Numbered from the stretch's first letter, positions 43,986-56,949 are shown. The stretch: DNA of 64,000 nucleotides from Stropharia rugosoannulata (GCA_028532985.1 JANCIK010000012.1:2604001-2668000); one strand, 5' to 3'. Numbers and translations are program-made. The notes: generated by a model from the sequence alone, not told the origin.

Positions 43986-46480
43986 TTTGGAATGCATATC
44001 ACAGGAGGACGGAATATCTTAGCGTGTGCGGTGCCCCCCGTGTCGCCCGCCTCGCTCCGTTCTGCCCACCCACTCACAGTTATGTTTGTGTAGTTATCTC
44101 CATCCCTCGTCTCTCGTCAAGCTCCACGCATATGTTAGGGTATACCTACCGGTCTGTTTCCTGCTCGCAATACACATCACACTGCGGGTCCGTCAATGGA
44201 AGATGGAGTACACGCGTGTACCTGCCTGACAATGCAGGGCCCGCCTCGAATCGCCCACCCCTTGTACCCTCCATTTCTGCGACTCCGTGCCTATGTCTCC
44301 GATGATGTACCGACCGTATTGAACTCATGGGTATGCAGACATATTACACCTACCGCCTCTTTACTGTCTCACTCCTTTTCCCAGCCTCCCAAACGGTCCG
44401 AAAACCTGACCATCTCTCCTCGTGATCCCCGCCATCTCAGTACCTCGCGCTCCTCTCCTCTCCCCTCTCAAACGAAGCATTTAACTCACACTGTCCGCAC
44501 CCACGCACCTGCATTCAAGTGGAAGCCCTACCGCAATCCCTTCCCTTAGCACCTGAAGTCCCTCAACGCGTTCAACTCGATTCCGCTCAGGCAGGTCTCG
44601 ACCAAGTATTACTCCAGGCACCCCCTCCCTACCCCAGCTTAGTTGGCCTTGTCCTTGCCATTAATTTTCCTCAAGCATCCCAACAGATACGGCCGTCTCC
44701 TCCCAGCCCCGTTGGAGAACACGGCGCTCCCTGGAATGTAGGACGGACACGTCATTGTGCCTCGGCAGTTGACCGTGTTCTACTCGTACCCGTGCTCTCA
44801 AAGTACGCTAATGCTCCCATCGTGACCTGCCTAGGCTCTGGTCCTGCCCTGGACCGTTGCGCGTCTCAATCCCTCAAGTTCAATCCTATGCTCATTCTAC
44901 CTGCGTATTCACGGTGACATTGGGTCTTCTATCGTGGTATGCGCTCCTCCTCTTGCTGGTTTACAGATGGCGAGATGACTGATATTTGAGTACTTGAGTC
45001 CGCATTCATTCGTCTCTGATCAATAAACGAATGAACTATGATTATATGATTCCTAGATCCGTGAATTTAGAGTATACATACATGCCCGTCCCTCCGGACA
45101 CGACTGAAAAACGCGAGTCTTAATCCAATCCGGCTATTGTTTTGTCACCTTGTCTACACCTTCTATGCGCTGTTACTCTGTATATGCTTTACTAATTAAT
45201 CTATGATCTGTCTCTGTTACTTCAATCCTCCCCCTCCAACTGTTGCATACACAGCTATGGGTTATTGATATACCCTCGTATAGTCTGCACAGGGAAACCA
45301 TAATTCAGAGATCAGCCGCATCAGCAGGCGCAGACCTGGGCTTCCGCGAGACTGAGGCTCTTAGTAGACTCAGTAGAGCGCTTAAGTTTCAACAGGCGCA
45401 GACTTGACAGAGTGGATCCAGGCATAGCACAAGCTTGCGGTCCCACGGGGGTTGGGAATGCTTGTTAATGCTAGTTCATCGTGGTCTTACTACATAATAT
45501 CAACTGTTATATCCTACTACCAACCGTATCACATCAACTGAAAGTTGACCGTGCATACAGTATACTGCTGCTTAAACTTCCCCTTCTTCTCAGGTCCCCG
45601 CCTTGTTCTTAAGTCTCCCCGCGTGCCGACTCCCCATATCGTAATAATGATAATGCATGACTCATTTATGTAATTTACATCAATCAATAATTTACCCCGG
45701 CCACCGGTCGCTCTTTGTCGCAAGATTACAACGTGAGGAACAGGCTTCGGTTTAGGGGTTGTTAGGGGACGGAGACCCTCACCGGCGCTTAGGTTGCGCC
45801 CAGTGGGGTTGGGCTGTCATCCGGGGCAGGGATGGGGGTCTTTGCCGAGTGGGTGGGCGCTTGAGGCGTAAAATAGGCGTGGCGGAGCTAGGAAAGCATG
45901 GCTTAGGGTGACGAAGGGACGAGAAGGAGCGAGGAGCACGGTGTGTGGACACTGGACGCGCGGAGGAGGAAGAGCGAAGCATTCGTCTTTCAAATTCTCT
46001 CCCACGGTTAAACATTTAAACTTGCATGAACTGGGCAACTTGGAAACTTGGCTCTGACAGGTCTGGTTACAGCTCACTGCCCTTGCCTTATTTGTTCATA
46101 CACCCCCCATTTCTCCTCCGTCCTATGTTTAGTGCCGATCGGAGGCGTAGGTGTCTCCCTCTCTTCCACATAGTCCCTTGCCACTTGCCATTGCAGGTAT
46201 AGTCGAATCCTGCGTCCCGTCACGTCTCGTCAGGAGGTCCCGTGCCCCGACTTGTCTCTGGACTTCCCCCCTGCCTGCCCCGCACTTTGCCATTGACACC
46301 CAATATTCTTCCTGCAAACTGCATCAGCCTAGAATATAGGTATCTCTACCTTTATCCACACATGCATGAATAATCAGCGGAGAATTGGCGGCTGATAATC
46401 TAATGAAGACAGCGCCACAACAGCGCCAGCCGCCCCGTGCGCGTGGTGTGTGCGCCTCGTCCGAACACGCACATGGCGAC

Positions 46481-47270
46481 GCTGACAAAGACACTGCCCA
46501 GCAGCTGCTTCGTCAGCATTTCCACGTCTTCTCCTTCATACTTTCATTGCCTGATTCTCTTACTGGCTGCTTTCTCTGCTTCTCTCGCTCGCCCGTTAAT
46601 TCTGCTTTGCACTTCTTCCCGCGTTCAGTGACTCATCTTCTCACTTACTCCTTTCCTCGCACCCTCGCTGCCACACTGGACTGGACTGCGTCGCATCAGA
46701 CCGAAGAATTAAAGGATGCACCCACGCACTCTGTGCTGCGCTCCGCTTCTTTACTCCGCCTTTGCGCCGTAGACCATGCACCAATGCGGCGCCAATGCGC
46801 GACCTGGTTTGATAGAAGACTGTGGTGCGGCTGCATCGCGAAACTGAGCGCGCTGCGCACATAGGCGGGATGCATCTTGTATTTGTATTGCCGTGAGTAC
46901 GACGATTCAGTGTAGGCTGGGAAACTGGACCACAGTCCCGTGCCGTGCGTTTCTCATGGCGAGGTACATGCACGCGCGTTGACGTGAGCAGGGTGGAGCA
47001 GGGGCGTGCGCGCGCTCGGGGAGATGTGGATAGGGAGATATGGGACAGATCACCACGCTTGCTCGTGACCCTCTTACACATCACTTCCTTGTAGTCGCTT
47101 TGAATCGAACATTACCACCATCAGCTCCTGATCCGTCTACTCGAGGTCTACTCGACTGTTTCTATGCATATTTTTATCGACAGAAGGATGAGGGTGTATG
47201 CGTGCCTGCCACACCGCGACGGCTATCGGTGCCCACTATCGCAAACAATACAAGGTAAAAGGGACAAAGC
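46481..47270 (+). repeat. Dispersed hairpin-bearing repeat, copy 3
   Basis: Longest forward copy. The hairpin at 46481-46517 is followed by a pyrimidine-rich tract, GCACTCTGTGCTGCGCTCC near 46730, and the segment with CATCAGCTCCTGATCCG near 47121 and TCGGTGCCCACTATCGC near 47225, all found reversed in copy 1. No transposase reading frame seen, so it is probably non-autonomous. Confidence 0.65.
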
Positions 47271-47607
47271 AGGACGTGCCTAACCCTGCAGCTAAGGCAG
47301 AGGTAACCGCGACACTCTCGGGTGCTCACATTGAGCGTCGAAGCCAGAGTGGGGCAGCATAGCAACAGCGCTGGCCACCGTTGAAGGCGGAGAACTTCGT
47401 ATATTTGGACAGGGTAAAGGTAAAAGTTCTGGTGACTGTCGGAAGAGTATCGATGTGGGCCAACGAAAGGACAGGATGGCATCGGAATCTCCTCAGTAAG
47501 TTAAATGGGCCCAGGCGATGAGGCACTGATGAGGGTATATATGACTAATCGTTGTACAAAAAGACAATATACAAGAATGGAAAGGTGGACGGTACAGGAA
47601 GTACCGT

Positions 47608-49806
47608 TCAAGTATTTGTCAGGTTCACAGGTATCAAAGGGTGTCCCATGTCAACGTAATGCGACGTAGTTATATACTTCCGTCCGTTGGAATATGTACA
47701 ACGTTCCGGTTTCCCCCCATTGACTGAGGTCTTCAATATCCCTCCACATACATAGACCAAGTCGACGTGAACCTCAAGAACGTGTCGTGAGATGCCGCTT
47801 TTGGCACATACTGCCGTGCAAGGTATGTGTCGGCCGCTTTTGGCGCATTCTTTCGAGCATTCGTGCCACAAACATGCTATTTCTTGCCCGCTTTTATCGC
47901 TTTTGTACCCCAGTTTGTGTTTCTTTACGCAATGTACTTCTGCCTCTGAAAACTTTAATTTATCCCGGCACGTTCCCCAGTGACACATAAATTCTCCCTC
48001 CTGTGGTAAACAACAGTCTTTGGGGATGCGCTTCTTGCGCGCGTCACGCTTTGCAGCGCCCTTTTTCTTCACTCCACCTGAATTTGCTGATGGTACCGGA
48101 TCCGGTATCTGCTTCTCCGTCTGGTCCTGCCCACGATCATCCCGCGAGCTCCCAGGAACATACTCGATTATCTGATATTCCCTTTCATTGTTGGAGGGTC
48201 CACCTTCGAAACTCCATTGACCAGAGCCCACGTGCGTGTCCAGCCGTACGTGGGAGTTAAGAGATACTGGATCAGCGCTCCAGTATATGCCTGAGACTGC
48301 ATTCGTGTTGGACGTAGACCAAGACCCGGGCCAGAACGCGGCATCGCTGTAGGCGAGTGGCGGGTCGTAGCTGTGACGTGTGGGTCCCACATGATTGATA
48401 GGCGCCGGGACGTAGACGTTCCGGGCCGAAACATTGATGGCCATGTCTTCGGGGCCATACGTCGGGCCATGAACACGGTCGTTCATCCAGCCCTGCTGAT
48501 GATGGCGAGGAGTAATGACACTCCTTGGGAGCGCGGAGTGACTCTCCACGGACATAGTTGCAGCTGATTGATATGCACGGGCCTGTGGGAGCTGAGGATC
48601 GATTGGGATGGGAAGTGACGCCTCAGGGAAGTGCGGGCGGGGGTTGCTGGCCATCCCGGTCCGCGAGCGCTTCACTGAAGATGAATCGGTGTTTAGTTGG
48701 AAAGTGTGGATATCCGGGGGAGAATAATGGCTGAAGTTGACTGGTTTCAAGTGGTTTGAGTAATTGGAAGGGCGATGGTCTATGCTGGTCCATGCGTGGT
48801 CAGCCCCACCATGAGTGTTTGACGATAGATGATTAAACGCCCGAGTCTTGGTGCTCATAGACGGGACTATTGGGGGGTTGGTAATGTATGACTGGTCAGT
48901 TGACAGTGTATCGATTTCGTGCTTGCGTTTCTTCCCTGATGCTGGAGCACGACTCTGCAGTACTCGAGGCACTGGATCTGCAGATGCTGGACGGGCGTCT
49001 ATGCGGAGGGTTTGATAGGCCTGGTAGGCTGAGTTACTAGTAACGTGCTCACTATAATCCTGCGTACTGGCCGCTCGAGGTAATGGAAAGTTCATCCGGA
49101 CAGGTGGTTCCGAATTGAACCGTTGATGAAGCGATTCGGGGGTCTCCACTTGAATAGACCAAGGTGTATCCAACCATGCATATCTGTTTTCTGAATGAAC
49201 AGCTGCGTCGCTCAGTGACCTTTTAAGCCCTAATGTTGCGCTACTGCCTTTGTGTCCCTGTGCGAGGGGATCAAGGGAAATAGACCCAGTAAGTCTCGGT
49301 GCATGTAGTCCAGCCTCATACATGTGTGATTCCATATGTTTGCTTGGAAGTTGTGGATCAAATTTGGCAGATGATGGGGTGGGGCCGCTAATCTGGATTG
49401 TAACAGGGTCGTTTGAAGTCGTAGGCCAGTGCGCTTCAGGGGTATTAGGCAATGCAAATAAATCTAATAGGTCTTCAAGACGATCGTATTCTCCCCCCAA
49501 GTCAAAAACGTCGCCCTCTTTGTAAGGCTCTACCTCAGAGAGAACGAAGTCGCCGCCGTGTGGGACGTCTTGAAAAGGGGATTTCGCTACAGGTCTCAGC
49601 TTAGATATGGAGTCGACATCAGACAGAATGCTTGTGCTATCGATTTTCAGTGTTGACGAACTCCCGTGATACGCATTAAAACTATTTCCGTTGGTCGAAA
49701 CGTCCGTGAAAAAGTCCGGGAAGGAGCCCAAGTCGAGCCATGAGTCATCACCAATATCTGGAAGGGACTCCGGGGCGGAATCTGGATGTGAGTATGGCTC
49801 TGCCAT
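47608..49806 (-). CDS. C2H2-type zinc-finger protein, probable transcription factor
   Basis: Single long exon of 732 residues. The start chosen is the ATG at 49806 (MAEPYSHPDSAPESLPDIGD), since the frame upstream lacks a better context and upstream residues look non-native. The N-terminal 150 residues are acidic and Ser/Asp-rich, as in activation regions. The middle is long and disordered (Ser, Pro, Asn, His) with SGKKRKHEID, a nuclear-signal-like cluster. Before the fingers is KKKGAAKRDARKKRIPK. The last 130 residues hold C-x4-C type fingers: CHWGTC...HCVKKH and CLWHEC...SRHVLEVH, followed by a third Cys/His region (VCGG...CTYSNGRKY...HYVDMGH). This spacing resembles the GLI/ZIC-like C-x4-C fingers common in basidiomycete hypothetical proteins. 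Targets are unknown. Confidence 0.78.
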   Translation of the reverse strand: MAEPYSHPDSAPESLPDIGDDSWLDLGSFPDFFTDVSTNGNSFNAYHGSSSTLKIDSTSILSDVDSISKLRPVAKSPFQDVPHGGDFVLSEVEPYKEGDVFDLGGEYDRLEDLLDLFALPNTPEAHWPTTSNDPVTIQISGPTPSSAKFDPQLPSKHMESHMYEAGLHAPRLTGSISLDPLAQGHKGSSATLGLKRSLSDAAVHSENRYAWLDTPWSIQVETPESLHQRFNSEPPVRMNFPLPRAASTQDYSEHVTSNSAYQAYQTLRIDARPASADPVPRVLQSRAPASGKKRKHEIDTLSTDQSYITNPPIVPSMSTKTRAFNHLSSNTHGGADHAWTSIDHRPSNYSNHLKPVNFSHYSPPDIHTFQLNTDSSSVKRSRTGMASNPRPHFPEASLPIPIDPQLPQARAYQSAATMSVESHSALPRSVITPRHHQQGWMNDRVHGPTYGPEDMAINVSARNVYVPAPINHVGPTRHSYDPPLAYSDAAFWPGSWSTSNTNAVSGIYWSADPVSLNSHVRLDTHVGSGQWSFEGGPSNNEREYQIIEYVPGSSRDDRGQDQTEKQIPDPVPSANSGGVKKKGAAKRDARKKRIPKDCCLPQEGEFMCHWGTCRDKLKFSEAEVHCVKKHKLGYKSDKSGQEIACLWHECSKECAKSGRHIPCTAVCAKSGISRHVLEVHVDLVYVCGGILKTSVNGGKPERCTYSNGRKYITTSHYVDMGHPLIPVNLTNT

Positions 49807-49929
49807 AGATAGGTAAACTGCGTGGCATTGGTCAGATATCGGAAAGAAGCCTCCACTGAAGCGCGCGTACCTAATGTACGCCTTGAAAAGATTGGCGAGG
49901 AATAAGGGTATATTTGTTACCTCCCACAT

Positions 49930-52470
49930 TGGCCACTGCTACTTATGTGAGGTGCGCAAGTCGAAGACAAAAAACCAACGCTGAGGACGACGTGACGAGA
50001 AGTAATGGAGGTGAATGGACCATGATTTATGGTCCTAGTTACTACATGGTGACGTACTTGGCAGCCCATTCTTTCATTGTTATTCATGCAAACGCAACCA
50101 AATCTTAGAGAGTAAATACGGGCAAAGAAGAAATACCTACAGATCCTGAACTAATGATCAAGACTTCTCTTTCGGCTGAAAGGGTGTCATTTCAGTCGAG
50201 AAAGAATTGTATTGCCGCAAGCAAATATGTAACCTCTTTCTATAAAAGGTGAGAGCGATCTCCAACTTCAGGCAGCTCCGGCCGCCACAACTACTTGAAA
50301 TGCACGTGAGGTTCTGGACAGAAGGACTCACGGAAATGGTTAAACCAATTCCGATATGCTAGCTAGGAGAAACGCGTATCATGTATATCTTCAAAGTTGT
50401 AAGGTATGTTTGGGAGCAAATAAAGGAACTATGGGTGGCTCCCTCATATAGCGATCCATGTCACCTTGAATCTTAGAGCTGCTAGCTTGAATGACCACAT
50501 AATAATTACATGTATGGAACGACGTCGTATACCTTCTCGACGGCCGCTACTACGCCGGGACCGTGCCGCTCCGTGTCAAAGTGATGCCGCCGACAAATCG
50601 TTGACCCAATTATTGTTAATATCCTGAAGGGAGATATGATGCAATTTCGGGTATAATTAGTAATCGAAGGTACTCAAGTACTGGGCACTGGATTTGTCGC
50701 GTGACTCCGGAAAACTCATGATTGTAATAATGACGATCAACAGCTGTCACCGGGCCGCCAACCGAGGCATCTGTAAAAGTGCCTTCGAGACTCTGCGTTC
50801 ACTCGCTCGATGCAGCCTTTTAAATTAACGGTAAGAGCTTTGTACAAGGAAGCCGGGAGATGAACTCCTCACAAGCGATGCGAGAGCCTGGAGGATGTAA
50901 TACACTGTGTATAATTAGAATAAATTGTTATCACTGCATTGGTAGATATTTTTGGGTATGGACTTATCTCATGCCTGTGAAGACAACAGATTTCACGGAC
51001 CGGAGCGGAAGCCCCGTATCCTCGTTTTATATAGCCCTGAAAATAACTGGGACTCAGACTTCGACAGATAAGTAAGTTCGTACGAAAATCCCAACTTAGC
51101 CCTTGACCTGAGTACAAAATACTGAGCAATGCTTACACATTACTCGTGTCGCTGCGCACGTTGTGCCAAGCCTTATTCATGTCATAACGCATCCGGCGAT
51201 GTGGGTTGACACTACAGAACACACCTCAGCTATATCCGTAAGGTAAATTTTGTACATATATTAGCTTACTACATAGATCAGAAAAATAACCTAGGGTCAA
51301 CACAGAACATACAAGAGCTGCTTGACCACCTATGGCTCGAACATTGCTACTAGTAATAAGTATATAACATGTCGGATTGGTGAACTAGATAGTCACGAAT
51401 TCACCTAGAACGCTCTCATGAAAATGCTCCACTGAATCTGTTTCACCCGTCCAACATCAGGTTCACCGATATTGACTGCCTCATGTATATCAGTACTTGG
51501 ATACTATAGTTATTTCTCTCATGTGTTGATCATTTTCTCATGATGTTATACCAAAGCAGTGGTATGAGAGTTTCACCGAAGTGATAGGACCAGTACTGAT
51601 ATAACCAGATCCAGACTTGATCCAGACTAAGAAGATAAGGTTAATTTAGAATCGGAGATTAGAAACTTGAAGAAACGTAAATTATGGCAAGTCCTCGCTG
51701 TTGTACTAGTGAAATAATGGCGGACTTGTACTCCATTATCGGCACAAAAAGGCTTATTACTATGACATTGCTAGTAAATGATAAACTAAGCTACGTAAAC
51801 AGGGTTAAAAACACCCCACAACTCTCGCAGCTTTATCGCTTACACCACTTCGGCTTAGAATTTCAAAGTTGACCAGGTGATAGTTCATAATTTGAATATT
51901 CTATAGACAAACCTGGCGACTGTTGATTCTTGTTGGATACCCGCCTCGTATTATCACAAAAAACACGTAAATATCCGAAACTAACAATCTTTCTTTTTTG
52001 ATTTTGATGCAGTCAACTTGATGAAATCAACTAATATTATCAATGAGTACTAGCAGAGCAGAAAGGAAAAGCCGAGACCACCGCATGAGCCTTAGAAGCA
52101 CATCAGCTTCAGGAGGGTGTTACTACCTGATACGTACAGAATCCACTACGCGTATGCCGTACCCGACTTCAGGAGAGATGTTGATGATCACAAGTTGGAT
52201 CAGCGGAACTCCACATTTCGGACTTTGAACTATAGCTTGCCGAGGCGATGCCGAGACAAATGTCTATCTCAGCCCGTTTCCCGGGTCGTCAGCGGGTTGT
52301 CCCCGGAAGATGTCAATCTCATTCTCCGCATATTCTCTTTTCCCTTCACAATACCACACGGACGTAGCGCAGTTTTATATCTCAATAAGGAGATTCAGAA
52401 AGATGTATAAGAGGTATACCTCAAACACAGGGGTACGCCTTGAACCATTTTGCTTCATTGTAACACTGCA
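49930..52470. other. Intergenic, no gene supported
   Basis: 2.5 kb, AT-richer than the retroelements, with only short unconvincing ORFs. It lies between the zinc-finger gene (minus) and the reductase gene (plus), so it contains both 5' regions. No regulatory element was identified with confidence. Confidence 0.5.
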
Positions 52471-55400
52471 ATGACAGTCGAATTCCCAGCCATTCCGAGC
52501 ACTCAAGCACTACAATCAACGACGTTCCGACCACCTCCCCTGGATGGCACGCTAACATTACCAGAGATATACGATTGGCACGCAAACAATACACCTCATC
52601 ATAGAGTATTTGTTCTCTCTGACGATGTTGGAAAGACTCGCTCGATCTATTGGCCAGAGCTAGTTCACGCCGTGTACAATGGAACCCTGCTTTTGAGTAA
52701 TGTTATTGAAAACCCCGTGGCGTACACAAAGACGCCCATCGTAGCGATCTTGGCGGCAAGCGGTCAGTTTCTTTATTCCTTCTACCGCCCATCCGTTGAT
52801 TATACATCATTTTCTTGTAGACAATGTGACGTACTTCACAATGATCATGGCAATATTGCGTGCGGGATATATCGCGTTTCCAATTTCGCCCCGTAACTCG
52901 TCGGCCGCTGTAGCACACCTTTTACAGTCTGTTGGCGTTGACTATATTCTTGTCAGCAGCGACCAGGCTACGAAGGACCTGGCGAATGACTCCATAAACG
53001 CCTTTAAACAGACGTCATCCACCGTCTCCGCGGTACCACAACTTCTTTCCATGCCGCATTTCGACGAAATCTTTCGGGATCCTAGCAGCGCTTGTACGGT
53101 TACCCCTCTCCCAAAGAAACAACGTAACGAAATAGCCATCTTTCTACACTCTTCAGGTGCTTTTTCAAACCACCATACTCGTTCCGTTTTTTACTTCTAC
53201 TTTCTTCAGGTTCTACAGCGTATCCAAAGCCGATAGCTCTTACCCACAAGCGCTGCCTGGAGTGGGCACTTACGCCATATTTCGGAGAGCGTGACCTGAC
53301 TGATATCGTACTTTCAATCAACTCTATCCCCATGTGCCACGGAATCGGCTTTCTTCAATGCTGCTGGACGGTGAGTGGGAGTGTATGACAATTATGGGCC
53401 AGCTCACTAATACGGGAACATACTTTATAGGCGACATGCGGCCTGGTCATCGGTGATTTTCACCCAAAGTCGACTGCACGCATGCCCACGGTGGATAACT
53501 TGTATCGGTCAGTAGTTGCTATCCAAAGTGATTTGATCTTATGTGTACCATCAATAATTGAGGCGCGTTCATCTCGCTGTTCTGTGGTTCATTTCTAACT
53601 AATGTTGTACTTAGGCTTGGGCGCAGAATATTAAGTACGTTGAATGGCTTGGGAATCGTCACGGCGGCGTTGTTAGTGCGATCCGATATTCAGAAATGGT
53701 TCATCACTTACTCCTATTGATCCCCGTGTACACTTTAGCTTTACGGCGGCGGACCTCTCAATAAAACAATTGGCGATTTTTTGACATCAAAAGGAGTATC
53801 GATATACATTCTTTATGGAGCGTAAGTTGTTATTTTCGTGTAATGGCCGCAATAAAAATCTTTGTTGCACAGGACGGAAGCTGGTACAATGAGTACGGTT
53901 CTTCCAGGTATGGCAGAAGCAATCGTTTCTGGTATTCTATTTTTCAACTTCGTTACTTTTAACAGCGCACGTGGGTTATGACTGGGAATACTTCAAATTC
54001 CCAGACAAGTTCGTAACAGCAGAAATGGTACCGAATCAGAACAATACATTCGAGCTCGTCGTGGTTGTAAGTGTCATACTAACTCTCTTTCACATACTAA
54101 TTACACGCACCGATCTAGTCTAATGAATTCTGTCATCCTTCTGTTATTAACACCAAGGTCATGGGGGCAGCCGCATATGCCACATCGGACCTCCTGACCC
54201 CTCATCTAACGAAGCCTGGCTACTGGAAAGTTTACGGAAGAGCAGACGATCAAATTATGCATAGTACTGGCGAAAAGGTTGGTTTACCACGGCATTTCTG
54301 TAACCCTTTCATTCCTAACATCTTCTGACGACTTTAGACTAATCCTGGTCCTTTAGGCGAGTAGATTTACGTCATTTGTATATCTAGGCAGTACCTGTGG
54401 GTTAACTGGACTTCACACAGAAACTATTTTGAACCAAGACCCACATGTCCGGTCCGCTGTTATTTTTGGGAGAGGGAAGTTCCAGGCGGGTGTCCTGATC
54501 GACCCAAAGCCGGAGTACAGCTTTGATCCTGAAAATGAGGAACAGCTCGGTGCATTTAGAAACATGATATGGCGAGTTCCAAACCTACTCTCTTAAATTG
54601 AAATTAGAGTCTAATCGTGCGTAGGCCAACGGTACAAAAAATGAACAAATACGCCCCTCAGCAATCTCGAATATTTAAGGAAATGATCTTAGTTGCAAAA
54701 CCCAAAAAAAGCTTACAGTACACGGCAAAGGGTACAGCGCGTCGACAAGCTATCATACGCGACTACGAAGATGAAATAGAAGGGCTATTTTTGACAGTGG
54801 AGGCTACGGCGCAATCCAATTTGACGCTTCCCGACACATGGGACCTTGCTTCAGTCACCAACTTCGTTCGTAAGGTTGTTGGAAGTGTACTTGTGTCAGA
54901 AGTGCATGACAACGACGACCTTTTTCAGCATGGATGTGATAGGTATGTTATATGTTTTTACTGTTTAACTGGTGTTCAATTATCGTACAGTCTCCAGGCG
55001 ACATGGATCAGGAACTCCCTTGCCCGCGCTCTGCGCAAGTCCCCCAAACGACAGATGAGACACGATGCGGACAACTTTGTATACGACTATCCGTCTGTCA
55101 ATAAGCTGGCTGAATTCATAACTACAACTGCGACTGGAGATGACACAGAGCGAAACTCTATCGAAACGAGACGACAAGCCATTGAGCATATGGTGGACAT
55201 TTATACAGCTGATTTGAAGGAACACATCCCTCGCCGAGATGGTGGACCGTCCAGTAACAGAATCGTATTACTCACGGGCTCGACGGGAGGCTTGGGAACG
55301 TTCATCCTTGCCCAGCTAGTAAATGACGCGGACGTCGAGAGAGTGTACTGTATTAACCGACCCTCGGGAGGACCGTCTGGTTTAATGGAAAGGCAGCGGG

Positions 55401-56559
55401 AGTCTCTGTTGACCAAATCTCTGCCGGTCGAGATTGTGGACTCCAAGAAGGTCGACTTGATTGAAGCGCGCCTCGACGATGTGCACTTTGGCCTTCGCAC
55501 GTCTGTTTATGACGAGGTAAGCTTTCAGTTGTTAACTTTCATCAGCACCAGATAATAACCATTAACACTACGTTCAAGATGCACAGCTCAGTTACGCATA
55601 TCATACATAATGGTGAGAAGACAGTTATGACAGTCATTTCTTGTGCTCAATATATGTCGTCAGCATGGCCGGTCAATTTTAATTTGGCACTCTCCTCATT
55701 CGAGCCTAACATTAAGGGACTTCGCAATCTGATTGATTTCGCGCTCTCTTCTCAACATCATCGACCCCCGACGATTGTTTATACAAGTAGCGTTGGCATA
55801 TTCCAGAATCCTGGCGCTTTCTCAGACGGTCTTCCGGAGTCGGCTGTCGACCCTGAGGTGGCTGTCGGCACAGGGTATACTGAGTCGAAGTGGGTATGTG
55901 AGCAGATCCTGTCGGTAGCGTCAGAGAAGACTGCCCTAAGGTCCGTGACCGTACGGGTGGGACAAATATGCGGAGGCCACAATGGGTTCTGGAACACAAA
56001 AGAATGGTTCCCTGCACTGGTCCAAAGCGCGAACTTTGTGCGCTGTATTCCAATAGTTGACAAGGTATTTCAAGCTGTTTAATGTGATCGCAAACTTCTT
56101 GCTGATTTATATGTTTCCCAGAGTGTATCGTGGCTACCTCCCAACGTCGTTGCTGCATCGTTAATCGAATTCTTGCAAGCCACAGAATCGGGAATAGTCC
56201 ACCTTGTCCACCCCCGCCCTCTTCACTGGTCGAAAATTAGCCAAGTTCTCTCTGAAGATCTCGGTGTGCCTCTTGTTCCTTATGAGGAGTGGTTGTCCCG
56301 CGTCGAGGATCTGCCTACCAGGAAGGAAGTGAAGATGACGTCTACTAGCGCCCCTGTGGCTTTACGCCTGCTTAGCTTCTACCGCGACATCGGGTTGAAG
56401 ATGCAAAGCTCCGGGAGCTCTTCTGAAGCTTTCGGCCTGGCAAGTCTGGCTACAGAGCGGGCAACGAGTATGTCTCGTGTCTTAGCAGAATCAGAACAGC
56501 TTGAAGAGAGAGATGTAAAATCGTGGCTTGGATATTGGCGATCTGTTGATTTTCTGTAG
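52471..56559 (+). CDS. Adenylate-forming reductase (A-T-R, NRPS-like)
   Basis: Complete 16-exon gene for about 1080 residues. Exons: 52471-52762, 52821-53156, 53210-53370, 53431-53562, 53615-53671, 53739-53821, 53873-53907, 53966-54066, 54119-54277, 54338-54356, 54421-54571, 54625-54942, 54991-55516, 55579-55612, 55664-56064, 56122-56559; all phases agree. Adenylation domain: HSSGSTAYPKP (about 206-216), LYGATEAG (about 351), YGRADDQIMHSTGEK (about 438-452). Carrier domain: HGCDSLQAT with the phosphopantetheine Ser at about 615. Thioester reductase domain: NAD(P) motif TGSTGGLG (about 710) and catalytic Tyr-x3-Lys in YTESK (873/877). Such enzymes activate a carboxylic acid with ATP, tether it and reduce it to an aldehyde. 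The substrate cannot be read from sequence. Three introns are GC-AG. No co-clustered tailoring enzymes seen. Confidence 0.93.
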
Positions 56560-56949
56560 AGTACGTGAAGCAGTTATGTACGAGAATATGCATTTGGTAT
56601 TTCATTTAAACTATCTCCCTAAATCCACGAGAAAGTTGTGTGCATATTACATATGTCACTGGCACTGACCCGTTGACGCAGGTCCAGAGGTCGTGTTAGC
56701 AGTTTTGAAAGACTCTAATGAACAAAGAATATCTCAGTACACGAAACGTTTTGAGTGCGTAGTCGACATAATGTAGACTTACTAAACAAAATAGGATTGC
56801 CTGAGCCATCTGTGCCACCGATACTGTCACAGGATCCAACCGCAGACGATGCGACTGCTTGCTCAGTGCATCTACAAAAGATGTAAATTGTTATACAGGC
56901 ACCGAAAGTTAAATGATCCATACGCAGAGTCCGTGAAAAATTCAACTAT

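Larger units (their letters stand above)
42786..47607. other. Intergenic, repeat-rich, no gene supported
   Basis: About 4.8 kb with several ORFs of 60-160 codons but none with recognisable features. Holds copies 2 and 3 of the hairpin repeat (43873-43985 and 46481-47270) and copies of a GTCAGnAGGTCCCGTGCCCCGACTTG-type repeat (43531-43600 reverse, 46211-46265 forward; another at 39641-39690). Confidence 0.5.

Noticed and set aside
44196..44917. Two overlapping ORFs (117 and 132 codons)
   Set aside because: Low-complexity Pro/Ser/Leu translations of pyrimidine-rich intergenic DNA, no domain or intron signal.
46385..46864. 159-codon ORF
   Set aside because: Lies in the hairpin-bearing repeat; the reverse copy at 40 kb does not keep the frame.
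47090..47110. tRNA B-box-like sequence (TTTGAATCGAAC)
   Set aside because: No matching A-box, cloverleaf or terminator; no tRNA gene was found in the window.
52471..56559. Biosynthetic gene cluster around the reductase
   Set aside because: Neighbours (zinc-finger gene, secreted protein, DUF6699-like gene) include no tailoring enzyme or transporter; a lone reductase is the simpler reading.
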